64,000 nucleotides of DNA from Corynespora cassiicola (Eukaryota > Ascomycota > Dothideomycetes > Pleosporales > Corynesporascaceae): positions 186,001-250,000 of the forward strand of contig JAEUWY010000008.1 in the NCBI GenBank assembly GCA_022059125.1. The letters run 5' to 3'. The notes under the pieces are model-generated. The model was not told the origin of the DNA, made no database searches, and saw only the letters and a list, made by a program, of their open reading frames with translations. Within the stretch, counting starts at the first letter, position 1. Each line of letters begins with the position of its first letter. Shown in pieces: positions 20,897 through 33,541 of this stretch. The position numbers and the translations under genes were made by a program.

Positions 20897-21950
20897 TTAG
20901 TTATCACGGGGTCGGCGGCGCTCACGGTTGCCGCCTTGGTCGTCGCGACGGGTACGCTGCTGTTGCGTGCCTGACGCGCTGAAATCGACGCGAAGCCCCC
21001 TTCCGTAGAGCTCCTTTCCTTGCAAAATCTCTTTGGCCTTGGTGGCGCTGGCAACGTCGATGAAATCGGCGTGGGCGAAACCACGGGGCTGTCCAGTCCT
21101 CCTATCGATGGCGACACGAACATCCATGACGTTGCGAATCTCGCGGAACAAATCGTTGAGGTCCTTGTCCGACATTTCAAAAGACATGTTTCCGATAAAG
21201 AGGGTCTTCGACGGTGCGTTCTCCTCGCGGCTAGGCCTGGCGTTGTTTCTGGGGCGGTGGAATTGGACAACAAGGTTCCTGCCCTCAAAGACCTGCATAT
21301 CCAGATTGTCTATGGCCGTTTGGGCGTCCTCGATCTTCTCGAATTCGACATAACCGAAGCTGCCATGTCGTTAGTAACTGTTGCATGCTTGTGCAGTCGT
21401 CATCTTACCCTCTGCTCATTCCCCTGTTATCGTAGATGACCTTGACGTCCTTGACCTCACCAAAGCGAGAAAAGACACGCTTCAACTGCTCCGGAGTGAC
21501 CTCGAAGAAAAGGTTGCCGACATAGAGGGTGAGGTTGGGGGCGTTGTCACTGCGAGGTCGAGACGATCGCTCTGCAACAGCACTCTCCAAGGCTTCCGTT
21601 CCTGTTGTGGCAGAAGTGTCTGCAGGTACCTCCGAGGTAGCTGGTTGCGCTGGGGTCAAGTTCTCGTCGACGGGGGCTTCAGCCGCGGTCTGCGCAAAGT
21701 TCTCCTGGGTTGCAGCGGCTCCCGTCTTTGCTGCCTCGTCGCTAATCCATCTCCTCTGGAGCAGAGAGGCGATGGTCTGCTGTTGTCTCGGCTTAAGTAC
21801 GCTGGGGGTGAAGGTGGTAATTGAACGCGGTTTCGCGAAGACCTTGGACGGCGTTGAGGCGATTGCCCGAGCTGCGGTACGGCGGAGAGCAAACCTGAAT
21901 GCGCAGGTGAGACGCAGCGTTTTAGGTGAAGAGGGGCCATGTACTTACAT
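20897..21950 (-). CDS. Mitochondrial-type two-RRM RNA-binding protein with an intron-split start codon
   Basis: Coding exons are 21950-21949 (only AT of the ATG), 21894-21409 and 21359-20897, giving 316 aa. Intron 1 (21948-21895, GTAAGT...CATTCAG) interrupts the initiation codon, so the spliced message reads AT+G TTT GCT. The resulting N-terminus MFALRRTAARAIASTPSKVF is Arg-rich without acidic residues, as expected of a mitochondrial presequence. Two RRMs follow. RRM1 has RNP2 LYVGNLFF and RNP1 RGFGYVEF, the latter restored by intron 2 (21408-21360). RRM2 has LFIGNMSF and RGFAHADF. A basic tail (RRDDQGGNRERRRPRDN) ends the protein. It probably acts on mitochondrial RNA; targets are unknown. 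Reading intron 1 unspliced would give AUG directly followed by UAA. Confidence 0.82.
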
Positions 21951-24900
21951 GATGAATCGAGGAAGGGGGGAGTGGGAGGAAAATAGGGAACCGTCTACGC
22001 CTTTGGGGTTCTGGGAAATTATTTTGCGCCTGCAACGCGCTAGCTTGGACAGTCACGTGGGTCACCTGACCGTCGGCGCAACTTCGACTGTGTGTTTGTC
22101 ACAAGAACAAGTGTTCCCATGCTTTGCAAGATAATCCTATTCAAGAGATTGCTTTTCTATTCTCGAGACCCGGTATGCATTCACGCAGTGTAGCGAGAAG
22201 TTGGGCGAAAGCCAGTGATCCAAAACCATACCTCTACGTCACCGAGTTGGTGCTTGATGGCAGCCACTCTGGCATATTATCATCGGAACTCTCTTAAGAA
22301 GACTTCCTCCTCGACTTAGCACTGTGACCCCGACATGTTCCGGTAGCAAAACCTCTTCAATCCAAAAACGAATCTCATCCCATCGGATCGCGCACCTGTA
22401 CCACCTACCAGATCCGGCACCAACTACGGACAGCCACTCTCAAATCTGCCTTGCAAACAGCTATACAGCCCACTGATCCCGCTAAATACAGCTTGTTGCT
22501 GCATCTCGGGTGGCGTCTAAAATAAGTGCTGAGTTACGGGAAGGATTTGGCGAAGAACTGGAGTACCAAGGATCGGGCCGTGAGAGAGGATCTGATGGAA
22601 GTACGTGTGAAACTGCCTTTACTATAGCGGATGATCTAGCTTCTTTTCACGAGGTGGGCTTATTCCGTCGTACTAATGTGGCAATGATCTCGCACTGTAA
22701 CCGGGCGCAAGTGGGGCTTTCAATGTCAGCGAGTATGTAACCAGAGTGCTTATATGTTGGTCCTTTCCCGTCAAAGTTGCCGATTGGCAGCCAGAATTGT
22801 CGGCATCACAGTAGATTCTAGGGCCGTTTCTTACTCCACAGGTATTAGATTGACTGTACAGAGAGGGATTTCAAGATTGCAAGATGATGGGGCCAATCTA
22901 GAGTGTAACGGCTGGTCTACGGCCAAAGCAGCACATACAGGCGCTTGCTCCGAAGTCCGTGTGTAGAGTCAGCGGGGGGGTTAGAATTCAACTTATCTCC
23001 GGTCATACAGATCACCCAGCGACATTAGGCAGTAGTAGCGAGATGTAAAATTAGCCGCGGCAAAGGAATAGTCACTGCACTCTTACAGTAGTACGGGAAA
23101 GGGCTGATTTCGATCCTCTTCAGAGAAGAAAACCCTCCAAGCCACATTGTAGGCGGGAATAACAACCGAGAAGCCATGGTGAATATACGCGGTGTGTAGG
23201 TGTGGCTTAGCTGTAGGGCAGAATAGGACCCCACGTAGTTATTTCTGGTTTCGGAGAATATCTCACGACATAACCCGATTGGAAGGGAAATTTCAAGCGC
23301 ATCGATATCGAAGGATTCTGAAGTTATCCACGAACTAGAAGTGGGAGATACGTGACCGTTTGCGAGGGAAATGTTGCTCCAGATTGTCGTCATTGGTTTG
23401 CGCTGCTTCTATCATAAGTAGGAGAGCTGCTCCAGCGAATAGCAAGGAATCGCACGCTTTTAGAAAGCCATTTCTACGAGGCACTCGAAATTTGATCCAG
23501 ATAGCCGGGTATGACACACAAGACGCTAACCAAGCAACACTTGTGTAGCAATGGCGGGCGGGAACGACGGGAACCCCGTGGTGTAACCTACAATGCGTAG
23601 ACCATGAAGCATGTGATTGTACTGGCACGGGCTACTAGTAGATGGAAGCCAGTCTTGTGCAGTGCCTTTGATTCAGTTGGTAACTCTCCGCTATGAGAGC
23701 CTTGCTGTGCCACGATCGTACACGGGAAGGCAGATCAGACTTTCTGCGCAATGGATCGCGCTTGTAGTTTGTACGGTTTCGTAAAGCCGTGAGTCTCTCT
23801 CTCTTTTGTGGCGGTAGCAGTAGCATGACGTGAGATCAACGCCTTGGTGGATGGTTGAGTCGAGTTGTTGCGACTCGCTTGTGCTGGCCACTTGGTCTCT
23901 GGGAATTCTCATCCCGGATCCTCGACCCCAAATAGATCACGTCTATGAGCAATTCTCGTTTCTTGCGCTTGCATGTAGTTCAATCTGCATAAAAGAGACA
24001 TAAGCGGCTGGTAAGAATGAGGATGACAAAGCATGATACACGTCCCATTCAACTAAACAACGATTACTCTTGGGGCACTTCCGCTGGGATGAACGCTTTT
24101 GCGCGACTCATCGGCCAATGGGGAATATTCGGTTATGAAGATGTTCTGCCCCCAAATGGGCATCGATACTATTTTGGTCTCGCATAGCCGCAAACATGTC
24201 CGGTCGGGGATGAAATCTCTCCGCTTCGCTTCTCTCTGGGGAAGGCCAGCGTATCCGTGGGTGACATTGTCATGCGGTGCTAAGCCATCAAGACAAAATC
24301 CGGCCTCTGCACAGATTCTAGCGTCATGGCGCAGAACCAACCACGCCAGAACCTAACCTAATGGAACATCCATGCATGCAATGGGATCACAGTCTAAAAT
24401 CTTACTTTTTGTGGCTTTACGGAAAGGGCGACCTGCCGGAATTCAATGAAGTCGATCAGTATTTTGAAATCGGTTAGAAATGCAAGCTATGAGTCGCAGG
24501 TAAAGCCAGCTTGTGTCATTCTTCATGGTATTCTATGGCCCCTTGGAGAACAATCGCAATGGTTCAGGTCGTGATGTCGTCAGAACATATCAAACACCAA
24601 ACCATGGCTTTATATAGCGTATGTGTGGGCCGTATATGGTTACATACGGTGCTAGCGGTGGCTCTCGGGGGCCCTCAGATTGAAAATGCAGCGCACAAAT
24701 CGGATATTCCTAGTCTAGCCGTCAAAGGGTTCGCGAAGAAGTGGCATCACCTCGAGCCATCAGTGGTAGAGTCAGTCCAACACTCTTATCTCGCATCTTT
24801 TTAACTCTGCCAGCAAGTCAAACTGAAAATCATACCAATGATATGGGCATGAGGGATACTTGCCAAGAAGGATAAATGAAAACCACTGGATTCATCATCG

Positions 24901-26807
24901 TCTGCGGTCAGCGTCAGAGAGTTGAACAGCTGGCCTCTACAAGGGTGCATTGGAGCTGGCAAAATGTGAAGGAAACTCGCAAATTGATTGTCCAATGAAA
25001 TATTTGGGTTACAGAGCTTTGCGTCCCAATATTAGAACAGATATAGATTGGCAGGCAACAAGATCCCGGCGGTTTAACATGAGATGCAGTGCCCACATGA
25101 TTCCTACAGGGATCAACATTACCAGCCACTGAGAGGTCATATAGGTGAGCTTGCTGCGGGGGATGTAAAACGGTCGCTAAACTCCTGAGGCCACTCTGCT
25201 GACATTGTCCGTTGAAGAGGCCCCGACCTTACGCATGGTTACTAGGATTGGTCTCTTTGATATTGCTGACCACCGCATGCAGGTAACACAAAACTTGACG
25301 TCGGTAAAAGCCGTCCAGCACGAGGAAACCTTCTAGACGGTGGTACCAACAAGGCTAATGCGATGCCTAACATGTGAGTTACAGGGTCTTCGTGTCCGCC
25401 TTGTGCTACAATGCCCTTAGAAGGCGGTGCGAGACAATGCAGAAAAGAAATAAGCCTTGTAATAAACATTTCCAGCGCTCACTAGCTTGGCCGCACTTCG
25501 TCGAACAGGCAATGTTCCAGAGCGGCTTCGGGCAACATGACGTTTTGTGCACCAAGCCCTGTGGGCTCACCCAAGTAGGCAGGGATACTTCCAAGGCTGT
25601 GAGTTGGGGATGGAGGCCACAGCAAGCCCTGGACGTGGTGAATTTCACATCCTATTGTCAGATCGTGAGACCGCCATCGATTCCGGACTGACTAGTTGAG
25701 TAGATGTGGCCGTGCTCGGAGCTGGAACCGGTTTGTAGTGTATGAGTTTGTTTCTCTTGCAACTACAGAAAAATTGGCCCGTGAATGAATTGGCATAATG
25801 AAAAGCAGTGAATAGTTGTTCTCATAGTCAATATACTCCCGTCTTGTTGATGAAAGAGTTATCCTACAAGTGCTTCACGTCGTTGCTGCGGTCGTGGTTT
25901 AGCTGATATGAGCTCTAGAGCACAACCCCCGTCCCCCCCCCCCCCCCCCCGTGCCAGCTGTGTGCTACTGGAGGATATCGAGAGACTTGGGCGAGGCAGG
26001 ACCCACTAGTGGGCAAGCGAGTGGGCATCATCCGATAGCCCCCGGGGCGAGATCCCTCGGACTTTGACATAGGCGAGACTTGCTTCTTGACCTCCCACCA
26101 ATGAACACTGGAGGGCTAGGTTTCGTCAACAAGCTAATCGGATGCCAGTATAACCAAAAAGCGAGCTTCATGTTGTTGGTATACATGTACCCCTTCTCAA
26201 ATCACTGGTCACCGTTCAAGGCAAGTATGTTGGGATTGTTCATTGAAGCTGAAGATGTTGGGAAAAAAAATGAGGGGAGCGGTATTCCGCGACTAGGTTC
26301 GTGTCTTGGCCCCGAATCTTTCACATGGTCTCTTGCCATGCCCCAATGACAAATGCTCCATGGCACTTGTAGGACCACAGCAATTGTCCGTTTCCTGCGC
26401 CACGGCTTCCAGCCTAGGCATCAGGCTTTTTGCTGGCGTTTTTGACTTCTTTACACAACTGGTGTTTGGAAATCCTGGTCAGATTCGGGAAGGCTGCGCG
26501 CAGAAGGATGACTGGGGCTGTGATTGCACCCTCGGCGGGGCCCACTCCTGGCAAAAGCACATTTCCGCTCGACGATTTTGTACCGTGGTCATAGAGACAC
26601 TGTCTCTTTTCGGGGAGGTTTCTGACGCAGCACGCCCCCGAGACACCTTTTACAGCTCCAGCCCTGAACGAGATGGGTTCAAGGCGCAATCCAACCCTGA
26701 GTTCTCGAATACAAATACGCAACAGAATTCCTCTTCTCTCATCATCGCCTACCATCACACTTCCAAACATCTTCAAGATCTCTCTTCAACACTCTACCAC
26801 TTTGAAC
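21951..26807. other. Gene desert of about 4.9 kb
   Basis: No gene is supported on either strand. Open frames are short (under about 120 codons), overlap each other and lack family motifs or splice-linked continuations. The base composition looks balanced rather than AT-rich, so classic heavy RIP is not obvious. I saw no tRNA B-box (GGTTCGAATCC type), no 5S gene and no terminal repeats. The right end should hold the leader of the small gene at 26808. Confidence 0.45.
25933..25950. repeat. Poly-C tract of 18
   Basis: An uninterrupted run of 18 C residues within the gene desert. The exact length is uncertain because such runs are error-prone in sequencing and replication. Confidence 0.9.
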
Positions 26808-27137
26808 ATGTCTCGTCCTGACCAAAACCCCTCCAACACGGTAAGCCATACCACATCTTTGTATAGTGAATGCCGGCTAACCGTTGAACTGAAGAATGGC
26901 AGCGGCCAAACCAACGGTGGAAACTCGGCAGCAATGGATCGATGGCTTGGCGAGAAGAAATGGTAAGTAAAATGATTGGCGGCCCCTGGCAGCAGTTTGT
27001 AGCTATCTGCTCTCCAAATCCAAACTAACCCGAGTCTGCGTGGTAGGGAGGAGCCGTGGAGGCCATCGGGGGAAAGCAGCTCCGCTGGAAATGGAGGAGG
27101 GTCCGGAGGATCTGGTACTAACAACAACGGATCGTAG
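26808..27137 (+). CDS. Small 63-aa Gly/Ser/Asn-rich protein, 3 exons
   Basis: Exons 26808-26840, 26895-26962 and 27047-27137 give 63 aa. Both introns have good GTAAG donors; intron 1 has CTAAC and intron 2 ACTAAC branch sites. The product starts MSRPDQNPSNTNGSG, has a central motif AMDRWLGEKKWEEPW (about 24-38) and ends in a GGSGGSGTNNNGS tail. The motif is rich in Trp and charged residues inside a disordered context, which suggests a short binding peptide. I do not know its function; it has no signal or membrane segment. Intron 1 (54 nt) has no stop and keeps frame, so retention would insert 18 residues. Support comes from the phase-consistent splicing and ordered composition. Confidence 0.62.
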
Positions 27138-28086
27138 TATCCGTATGCTCACTGCACGGATAGCCGGTCAATGTTGTTGTTTAGTTTACTTGGGTAGTTT
27201 AGTTTAGGGGACTGTCGTTTCCGGCTTTTTTTTTGTTACATAGACGGTGGAAAAAGCGGAAGTTTGTAAGACTAGCGGAGGGCCATATCATCAAGCCATT
27301 CCAATCTCTATCTCTTCATTGCAATATGGCGATCTGAGGTGATGCTCGTGGATCTGGTTCACGGCTTGACGTGTACGTAGGTAGTTAATCAAATTACAGG
27401 TGGAGCCAGGCGCTCGCAATGTAAACGGCGATTAGCAGCGGTATATAGTCAAAAAGGCCGCCTTTTCATGCATGCACATGCACATGCACTCGCAACTCCC
27501 CACGCAATGTGGGTCGTGATGATACCGCCAGCATGTTCGCCCCCGCAAAACGGTCGGCAAGGGGCGATATTGTGCAGGCCGGTGACCGAAGAGAACGCCA
27601 ACACGAATGGTGCGGGGTCGGAGCATGCATGTCGGGCGCGAAGAAAAGCAGCTGGGCTAGGATAGGACGGAAGGTGGTTGAAGAGTCGAGGTCGGATGGA
27701 TGACAATTGTTGATGGGTTATTGGCGCCCGCCAAGCGTTGGGAGGGAGTCACGTGAAAGCACCCTCGCAATTACTTTCCTGTTACGCAACTGGATATCCT
27801 CGGCAGAGCACGAAATGGGCGGAGCCGCGCTCAGGCAAGCCCGTGCCAGATCTCCACCCTGTCTCACTTCCCCAGTACTGCAAAAGTTTGCCTATAGCGC
27901 CTTGAATATCCTGTGCATACCTTCTCTCGTCTACACGCCAATGGCTTCTGGCTGGTTCGGTCCCTCTCCTTCATAGCACGAACCTTTGCCTCCAGGTCAT
28001 TTAATTTTCTTGTCGGCTGAATACCTCGGCGGAAGACGTGCAAGACAGCTTCATTCCGCGCCACCGCCAACCTAAGATGATAAGAG
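27138..28086. other. Intergenic spacer
   Basis: About 950 nt with 3' flank of the small gene and the promoter of the C2H2 gene. A short TGCATGCACATGCACATGCA repeat lies near 27468-27487. No exon is supported. Confidence 0.4.
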
Positions 28087-29352
28087 ATGGACTTGAGCGA
28101 TAGTTCGAGGGGGCAGAATGCTCACGCACACTTGTCTCGAGGAAAGGGGAAGCAGCCCGCATCTTTGGCTTCAAGAATCGCCTCGTCCACCACCGACATG
28201 GTCCGCGACCTGGTCGGAAGCTCCAGCGCCAGCGACCTGACAGCGCGCGCTCCACCCGGCTCTGGACTAAGGAGCAAATTGTCTGCCGCTTCGGCCTCGA
28301 CAGCCACGACGTCCTGGCAAGAGAATCTTCCCGCAAGGACAGGCAGACCGACTATCCAAGAACCTCGTGGATCGGCGCACTCGAGTTTCCGCTCCAGCCC
28401 AACGGGAGAGTACCGCAACCAGGAGTTTGATGACTTCTCTTCCGCCAGGCCCATCTCCCCAGGCCAGGAGGATTTCATGCCGGCCCAGCATTCTTGGGTC
28501 GACCATGCAGACCTGAATATGCTACTGTCAGAGCCACGATTCAATGCCAATGCAGACTTTATGGATGTCGGCATGGAAGACACCAGCGCGCTCGTGAACA
28601 GCATTCAACCAAGCGAGCGATGGAATGCCGCGGACATGGAAGCGGCCTTCCACGGGCCTGATATGGAAATGTCCAGTCATGCTGCAGAGGCGTCCAGCTC
28701 TGTCCATCTTGACGCAGACCAGTTTCGGGATTTCTTGTCCGAATCTGGGGAAATGGACGGTCAAGCCAGTTCTCGACTTCGAATGATTTTGGGTCACGTC
28801 GCAGACACGGCCCAATCCTCCTCAACCGGGGTGGATTATTCCTTTTCACAAATGTCACTAGAGGCACTCGACCAGCAACAATTTGCCGCGGCGAGCCTCA
28901 ACTCTCAATATGCATTCATGGAACAGTCTGCGTACGCAGTAGAGGCCGCGAGGCAAAATCTTTTCCATCAACAACAGCAGGCGACAAGCACGCAGCAACA
29001 TGCACACAAGCACCACCACGAGCCAGCCAGGAGGGACAGCCCAATGGCAGACCAGGGCATGGATGATGAAGAGCTCTCGGCGCCAGAATTCCACTGCCCA
29101 TGGATTCGCTGCCATCAGGTAAGTCCCCCGGGCTGCTTGCACAATTCGCTCATGCCAATACCGATATAACAGAACTTCAACCACTCGATGGAGTACCAGA
29201 ACCCCTCGAGCGTCCAGGGCGAATTCTCCTGCCCGCACCACGACTGCACGGCGCGATTCCCAACGCACGGCGAGTGGGTACAGCACCTCACGGAGCCACA
29301 CCATGATCTGTTGGAATTCAGCGTCCGCACGCCGATAAGCTCAGAGGAGTGA
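28087..29352 (+). CDS. Disordered protein with C-terminal C2H2 zinc finger
   Basis: Exons 28087-29118 and 29173-29352 give 403 aa; the 54-nt intron ends ATAACAG. Most of the protein is Ser/Ala/Gln-rich and probably disordered, with a His/Gln stretch (HQQQQATSTQQHAHKHHH) near 300-317. The intron separates CPWIRCHQ from the last exon. That exon carries one C2H2 finger, CPHHDC-x12-H-x4-H (about 362-385). The first Cys pair, CPWIRCH (about 339-345), may be a partner half-finger. A single finger and acidic, Ser-rich body could fit a regulatory or adaptor protein, but DNA binding is not shown. I do not recognise a named family. Confidence 0.7.
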
Positions 29353-30068
29353 AATGTCGGCATCATAGCCTGGAACATGGCAGGTGCAGTGTGCGGATCC
29401 GCTCCTGTCCCCCACACGCCCGCTGCCACAAGTGGGGTGTGCACCGACGCGCTCAAGGACACACTGTCCATTTCGGAATTTCTGCATTTTATGCGAGGGC
29501 AATCGGAACTTCATAGTAGATATTTAGATGGCGCATTGCAGCGGCATCTCGGGGGGGATGGCGCTCGCAGGTGCCACAGCGGTGTGTAGCCCGTTCCAGA
29601 CACTGGAATGCACCACTGCACATGTACTGATAGTGTTGAAAAGCATATGGCGGTCTGAGATGGCCCCCTTGAAGAATTGACGAATTGTTTGGCGATCAGC
29701 ACATGATTCAACGGCCTCGCACCCATGTCCGGCGCCGCCCAGGCATTGAACCGAGGGCAGCTCGCTCTGAGGAGGGGCTAGCGATCCGTCAGCCAAAAGG
29801 CACACGGGCATGGCGTGCCCCCAATGCCACTCCCACGCATGGGCGAGTGCCAGAGCTGGCCGTGGTGATGCATAGACAGATGTTCGCGGCCCAGTGCACG
29901 CAGAGGTCGAGCGTACGCGGCACGGCCACAGCCACCGTGTCGCGGTCACATGCAGCCATGGCGTCTGCGCGAAAGGCGGCGGTGACCGCCGCCTTCCGTC
30001 AGCACAAAGCAAAGTGACCAAGTTTGGCAGCACAGCAACAACGGCCACTCTGCCCCTGACCTACCACC
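29353..30068. other. Intergenic spacer / AMP deaminase promoter
   Basis: About 715 nt between two plus-strand genes. Open frames on both strands lack motifs. The stretch should carry the promoter and leader of AMP deaminase. Confidence 0.4.
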
Positions 30069-33000
30069 ATGATGAAAGGTGAGATGCCTCTTGCTGCTCT
30101 CCCAGGGCTCAATTTGCCCGTGGCCCATGCTGACCGCTGCAGCATCCTTTTCCACGGCGCCAGACGCCTCGCCAGACCTGGGCGCCGCCCTCGTCGACGA
30201 CCAGATTCCCTCCTCCGAAGACGACGATCTGGAGCCCGAGTCTTCCTCCGATGCCGAAGCTGCGAGCGGTAGCTTGGCACAAGCAAATACCAGTGCAACA
30301 GATGATGCCAGCGATGGCAATGCTCCGTCCGACGCTGCACAAGGCCCTGGACTGCTCCCGCGCGACAAGCAGCGTCGAACTGCCTTCTACGACTACGCCT
30401 CCGAGAAGCAGATGAGTCACCAAGAGGCAAAGCAGTTCTACCAGCGCCACCAATTGGAGAGCCAGTTCGGCGGGTCGCAGGCTGGCGATGGCTACAGCCC
30501 AGTTATTCGCGCGAAGACGTTCCCCGCCAACTTCGTTGGGGGGGATGGGGATCTTTTGGGCAGAGCCGAGAGTACACGCTCGAGGAAGAGCAACGTCAGT
30601 GCCGCACAGGGCCAACGTATGACGCTGCCCGTGGCTGTGTCACAGCTAGAACAGTCACAGGAGCTGCCACCATACGGAAACGCCCAAGGGCTCTTTCTGC
30701 AAGCCGACCAGGAAGCCAGAGAACATTCAAAACACCCCGGCCTCCCCCACGAGCGCAAGCCCATGCTCGCCGAAGAAGGGATCCATGGCGCTGGTGCTGG
30801 CGTGGGAATAGGCTCTGGAGCGGGAGGCTTCGCCACGTCCGACTCGAACGTCACTGCCGAGCTGGGTGCCATCTACACCAACATTCAAAAAGTGCTCGAT
30901 ATCCGCCACAAGTATATTCGCCTCTCCCTCCAGCGCAACTTTGACAACCCCAAGGATGACCCTGGGTGGAAGGTCTACCCTCCCCACCCGGAGCCTGTGT
31001 GGAACGACAACTCCAAGGAGCGCCAGAATGCAAACAGCAGCCTGCAGAATAGCACGGTTCTTGACCCTGCGGAACCTCCCAAGCAGCCTAGGAAAATGGG
31101 CCACGACATTGGAGAAGACTTCAACATGGAGGACCTGCTGCCGCTGCCTGGTCCATCTGAGATGTCGTTCCGCTTGGACGAGAGCGGCGTGTTCCAGGTC
31201 TATGAAACTTCCAAATCGGCCGAGCTGGACACTCCCATTGTCGCTATCCCGACCCTGCGGGAGTACTACATTGATCTCGACACCATTCTCGAAATCTCGT
31301 CCGACGGCCCGAGCAAGAGCTTTGCATTCAGGCGGTTGCAGTATCTTGAGGGCAAATTCAATCTTTACTATCTTTTGAATGAATATCAAGAAATAGCAGA
31401 CAGCAAGAAGGTGCCTCACAGGGACTTTTACAATGTGCGAAAAGTTGACACTCACGTTCACCATTCGGCGTGCATGAACCAGAAGCATTTGCTGCGTTTT
31501 ATCAAGTCCAAGATGAAGAAGTCTCCAGATGAAGTCGTTCTCTACCGCGATGGCAAACATTTGACTCTCAAGGAAGTGTTTGAGTCGATCAATCTGACGG
31601 CCTACGATTTGAGTATCGACACGTTAGATATGCATGTAAGTTTGTTCGGCAGCTTTTCAGACGCGATATTGACAATTCTAGGCCCACACCGATTCCTTCC
31701 ACCGCTTTGACAAGTTCAATCTCAAGTACAACCCAATTGGAGAATCTCGCTTGCGTACCATCTTCCTCAAGACGGACAACTTCATCAAGGGCCGTTATCT
31801 TGCCGAGATCACCAAGGAAGTCATTGCCGATCTCGAATCCAGCAAGTATCAGTTTGTAGAATGGCGTATCTCCATCTATGGTCGAAGCCTCGACGAATGG
31901 GACAAACTCGCCGCTTGGGTTATTGACAACAAGCTGTTCTCTCCCAACGTCAGATGGCTCATCCAGCTTCCCCGCCTGTATGATGTCTACAAGGCCACTG
32001 GTCTGATGGAGAACTTTGAGCAAGTCGTTATCAATGTGTTCCAACCCTTGTTTGAGGTTACTAGAGACCCTTCGAGCCACCCCAAGCTTCACATATTCCT
32101 GCAGAGGGTTATTGGCCTTGACAGTGTGGATGACGAGAGCAAGGTCGAGCGCCGTGTCTACAAGAAGTTTCCTACGCCTCAGGGATGGTCAACGAACCAG
32201 AACCCACCCTACAGCTATTGGATGTACTACTTGTTTGCCAACATGGCGTCTTTGAACGTCTGGCGAAAGCAGCGCGGTTTTAATACCTTCTTGCTCCGAC
32301 CCCACTGTGGTGAAGCTGGCGATACCGACCATTTGGCTGCTGCTGTGCTGTGTGCCCATAGTATCAGTCACGGGCTGCTCTTGCGAAAGGTGCCGTTGCT
32401 ACAGTACATTTTTTATCTCGAACAAATTGGTGTTGCAATGTCTCCACTCAGCAACAATGCTCTGTTTTTAGCCTACGAGCGTAACCCCTTTTTGAGCTAC
32501 TTCCGCCGTGGACTCAACGTCTCTCTATCCACCGATGACCCGCTCCAATTCGCCTTTACCAAGGAGCCTCTGATCGAGGAGTATTCGGTTGCCGCACAAA
32601 TCTACAAGCTCAGCGCTGTGGATATGTGCGAGCTTTCGAAGCACTCTGTTGAGCAAAGTGGCTTCGAGCATACCGTCAAGCAACGCTGGCTGGGAAACAA
32701 CTATCATTACCCAGGTGTAAGAGGCAACGACATGGCAAAGTCGAACGTACCAAGCATCCGCGAGGCCTTCCGGCATGAGACTCTCAGACAGGAACTGTCC
32801 ATGTAAGCTTATGACCACCCCATCTCCAACGCAATGGCTAATCTCAACAGGATCGATCACTACACGCGTGCTTCGCAAACCACAAACACGCTCACGACGT
32901 CCAACCTCCAACACCCGGGCGGCATCCCCCAAACCCCGCGCTCAAACCAAGCCACCCACCCTGGCTCTCCAGTAACGTCGCTCCACACACACCCCTCCAC

Positions 33001-33541
33001 CGCCAATCTGCCCGACCAAGCAGCCTTCTCGGCTCTCCCACCGGGTGCCATGTCCGGCGGCGGCGTCGACGGCGCCCAACACTCGCCCCTCCTCCCCGCC
33101 CAGCACGCTCGCCTCAACGCAAACCCCACCGCCACCGCCTCTGCCTCTGCAGACAACCTCGCCTCGGGCGCCCAGACCCAGCCCGTCTCCCCGACGCGCC
33201 CCAAGGAAGCCCCCGAGTTCGAGCGCCCCCGCCGCGCGTCGAGCATGGTGCTCAACAACGCGGCGTCGGGCGCGGTGCCGCAGCCCTTTGCTGGCCCGCA
33301 AGGGGGTGCGGCAGATGAGCCACTGAGTGGCCTCGGACGGTCGTCGTCGGCGGTTGCGCTCGAGGGGATGGAGCCGCGCATTTTCCCCGGCGTTGTCAGT
33401 CGGAGGCGGAGGAGCAGTTTGAGGAGCAGTGCGGTTGAGGATGGGGAGGTGGGAGGGTTGACGCCCGGGCATTCGGGGTTTAGGAAGGGGAATGCTGAGA
33501 ATGTGGTTGAGGAGAAGGATACGGATGATGAAGATTTGTAA
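30069..33541 (+). CDS. AMD1: AMP deaminase
   Basis: Exons 30069-30078, 30143-31635, 31682-32802 and 32851-33541 give 1104 aa. The first exon is only 10 nt (MMK plus one base) and joins through a 64-nt intron with a CTGAC branch. The enzyme converts AMP to IMP and ammonia in the cytosol and sets adenylate charge. Family motifs are clear: [20 protein letters not shown] with metal-binding histidines, [20 protein letters not shown] across an intron, [13 protein letters not shown], and [10 protein letters not shown] with the catalytic Asp pair. The N-terminal about 250 residues are acidic and Ser-rich, and the last about 230 (exon 4) are Pro/Ser/Thr-rich, both likely regulatory and disordered. Length exceeds yeast Amd1 because of these extensions. 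Confidence 0.96.

Noticed and set aside
26670..26695. tRNA B-box-like GGTTCAAGGC
   Set aside because: It does not match GGTTCRANNCC well and no A-box or acceptor stem pairs with it.
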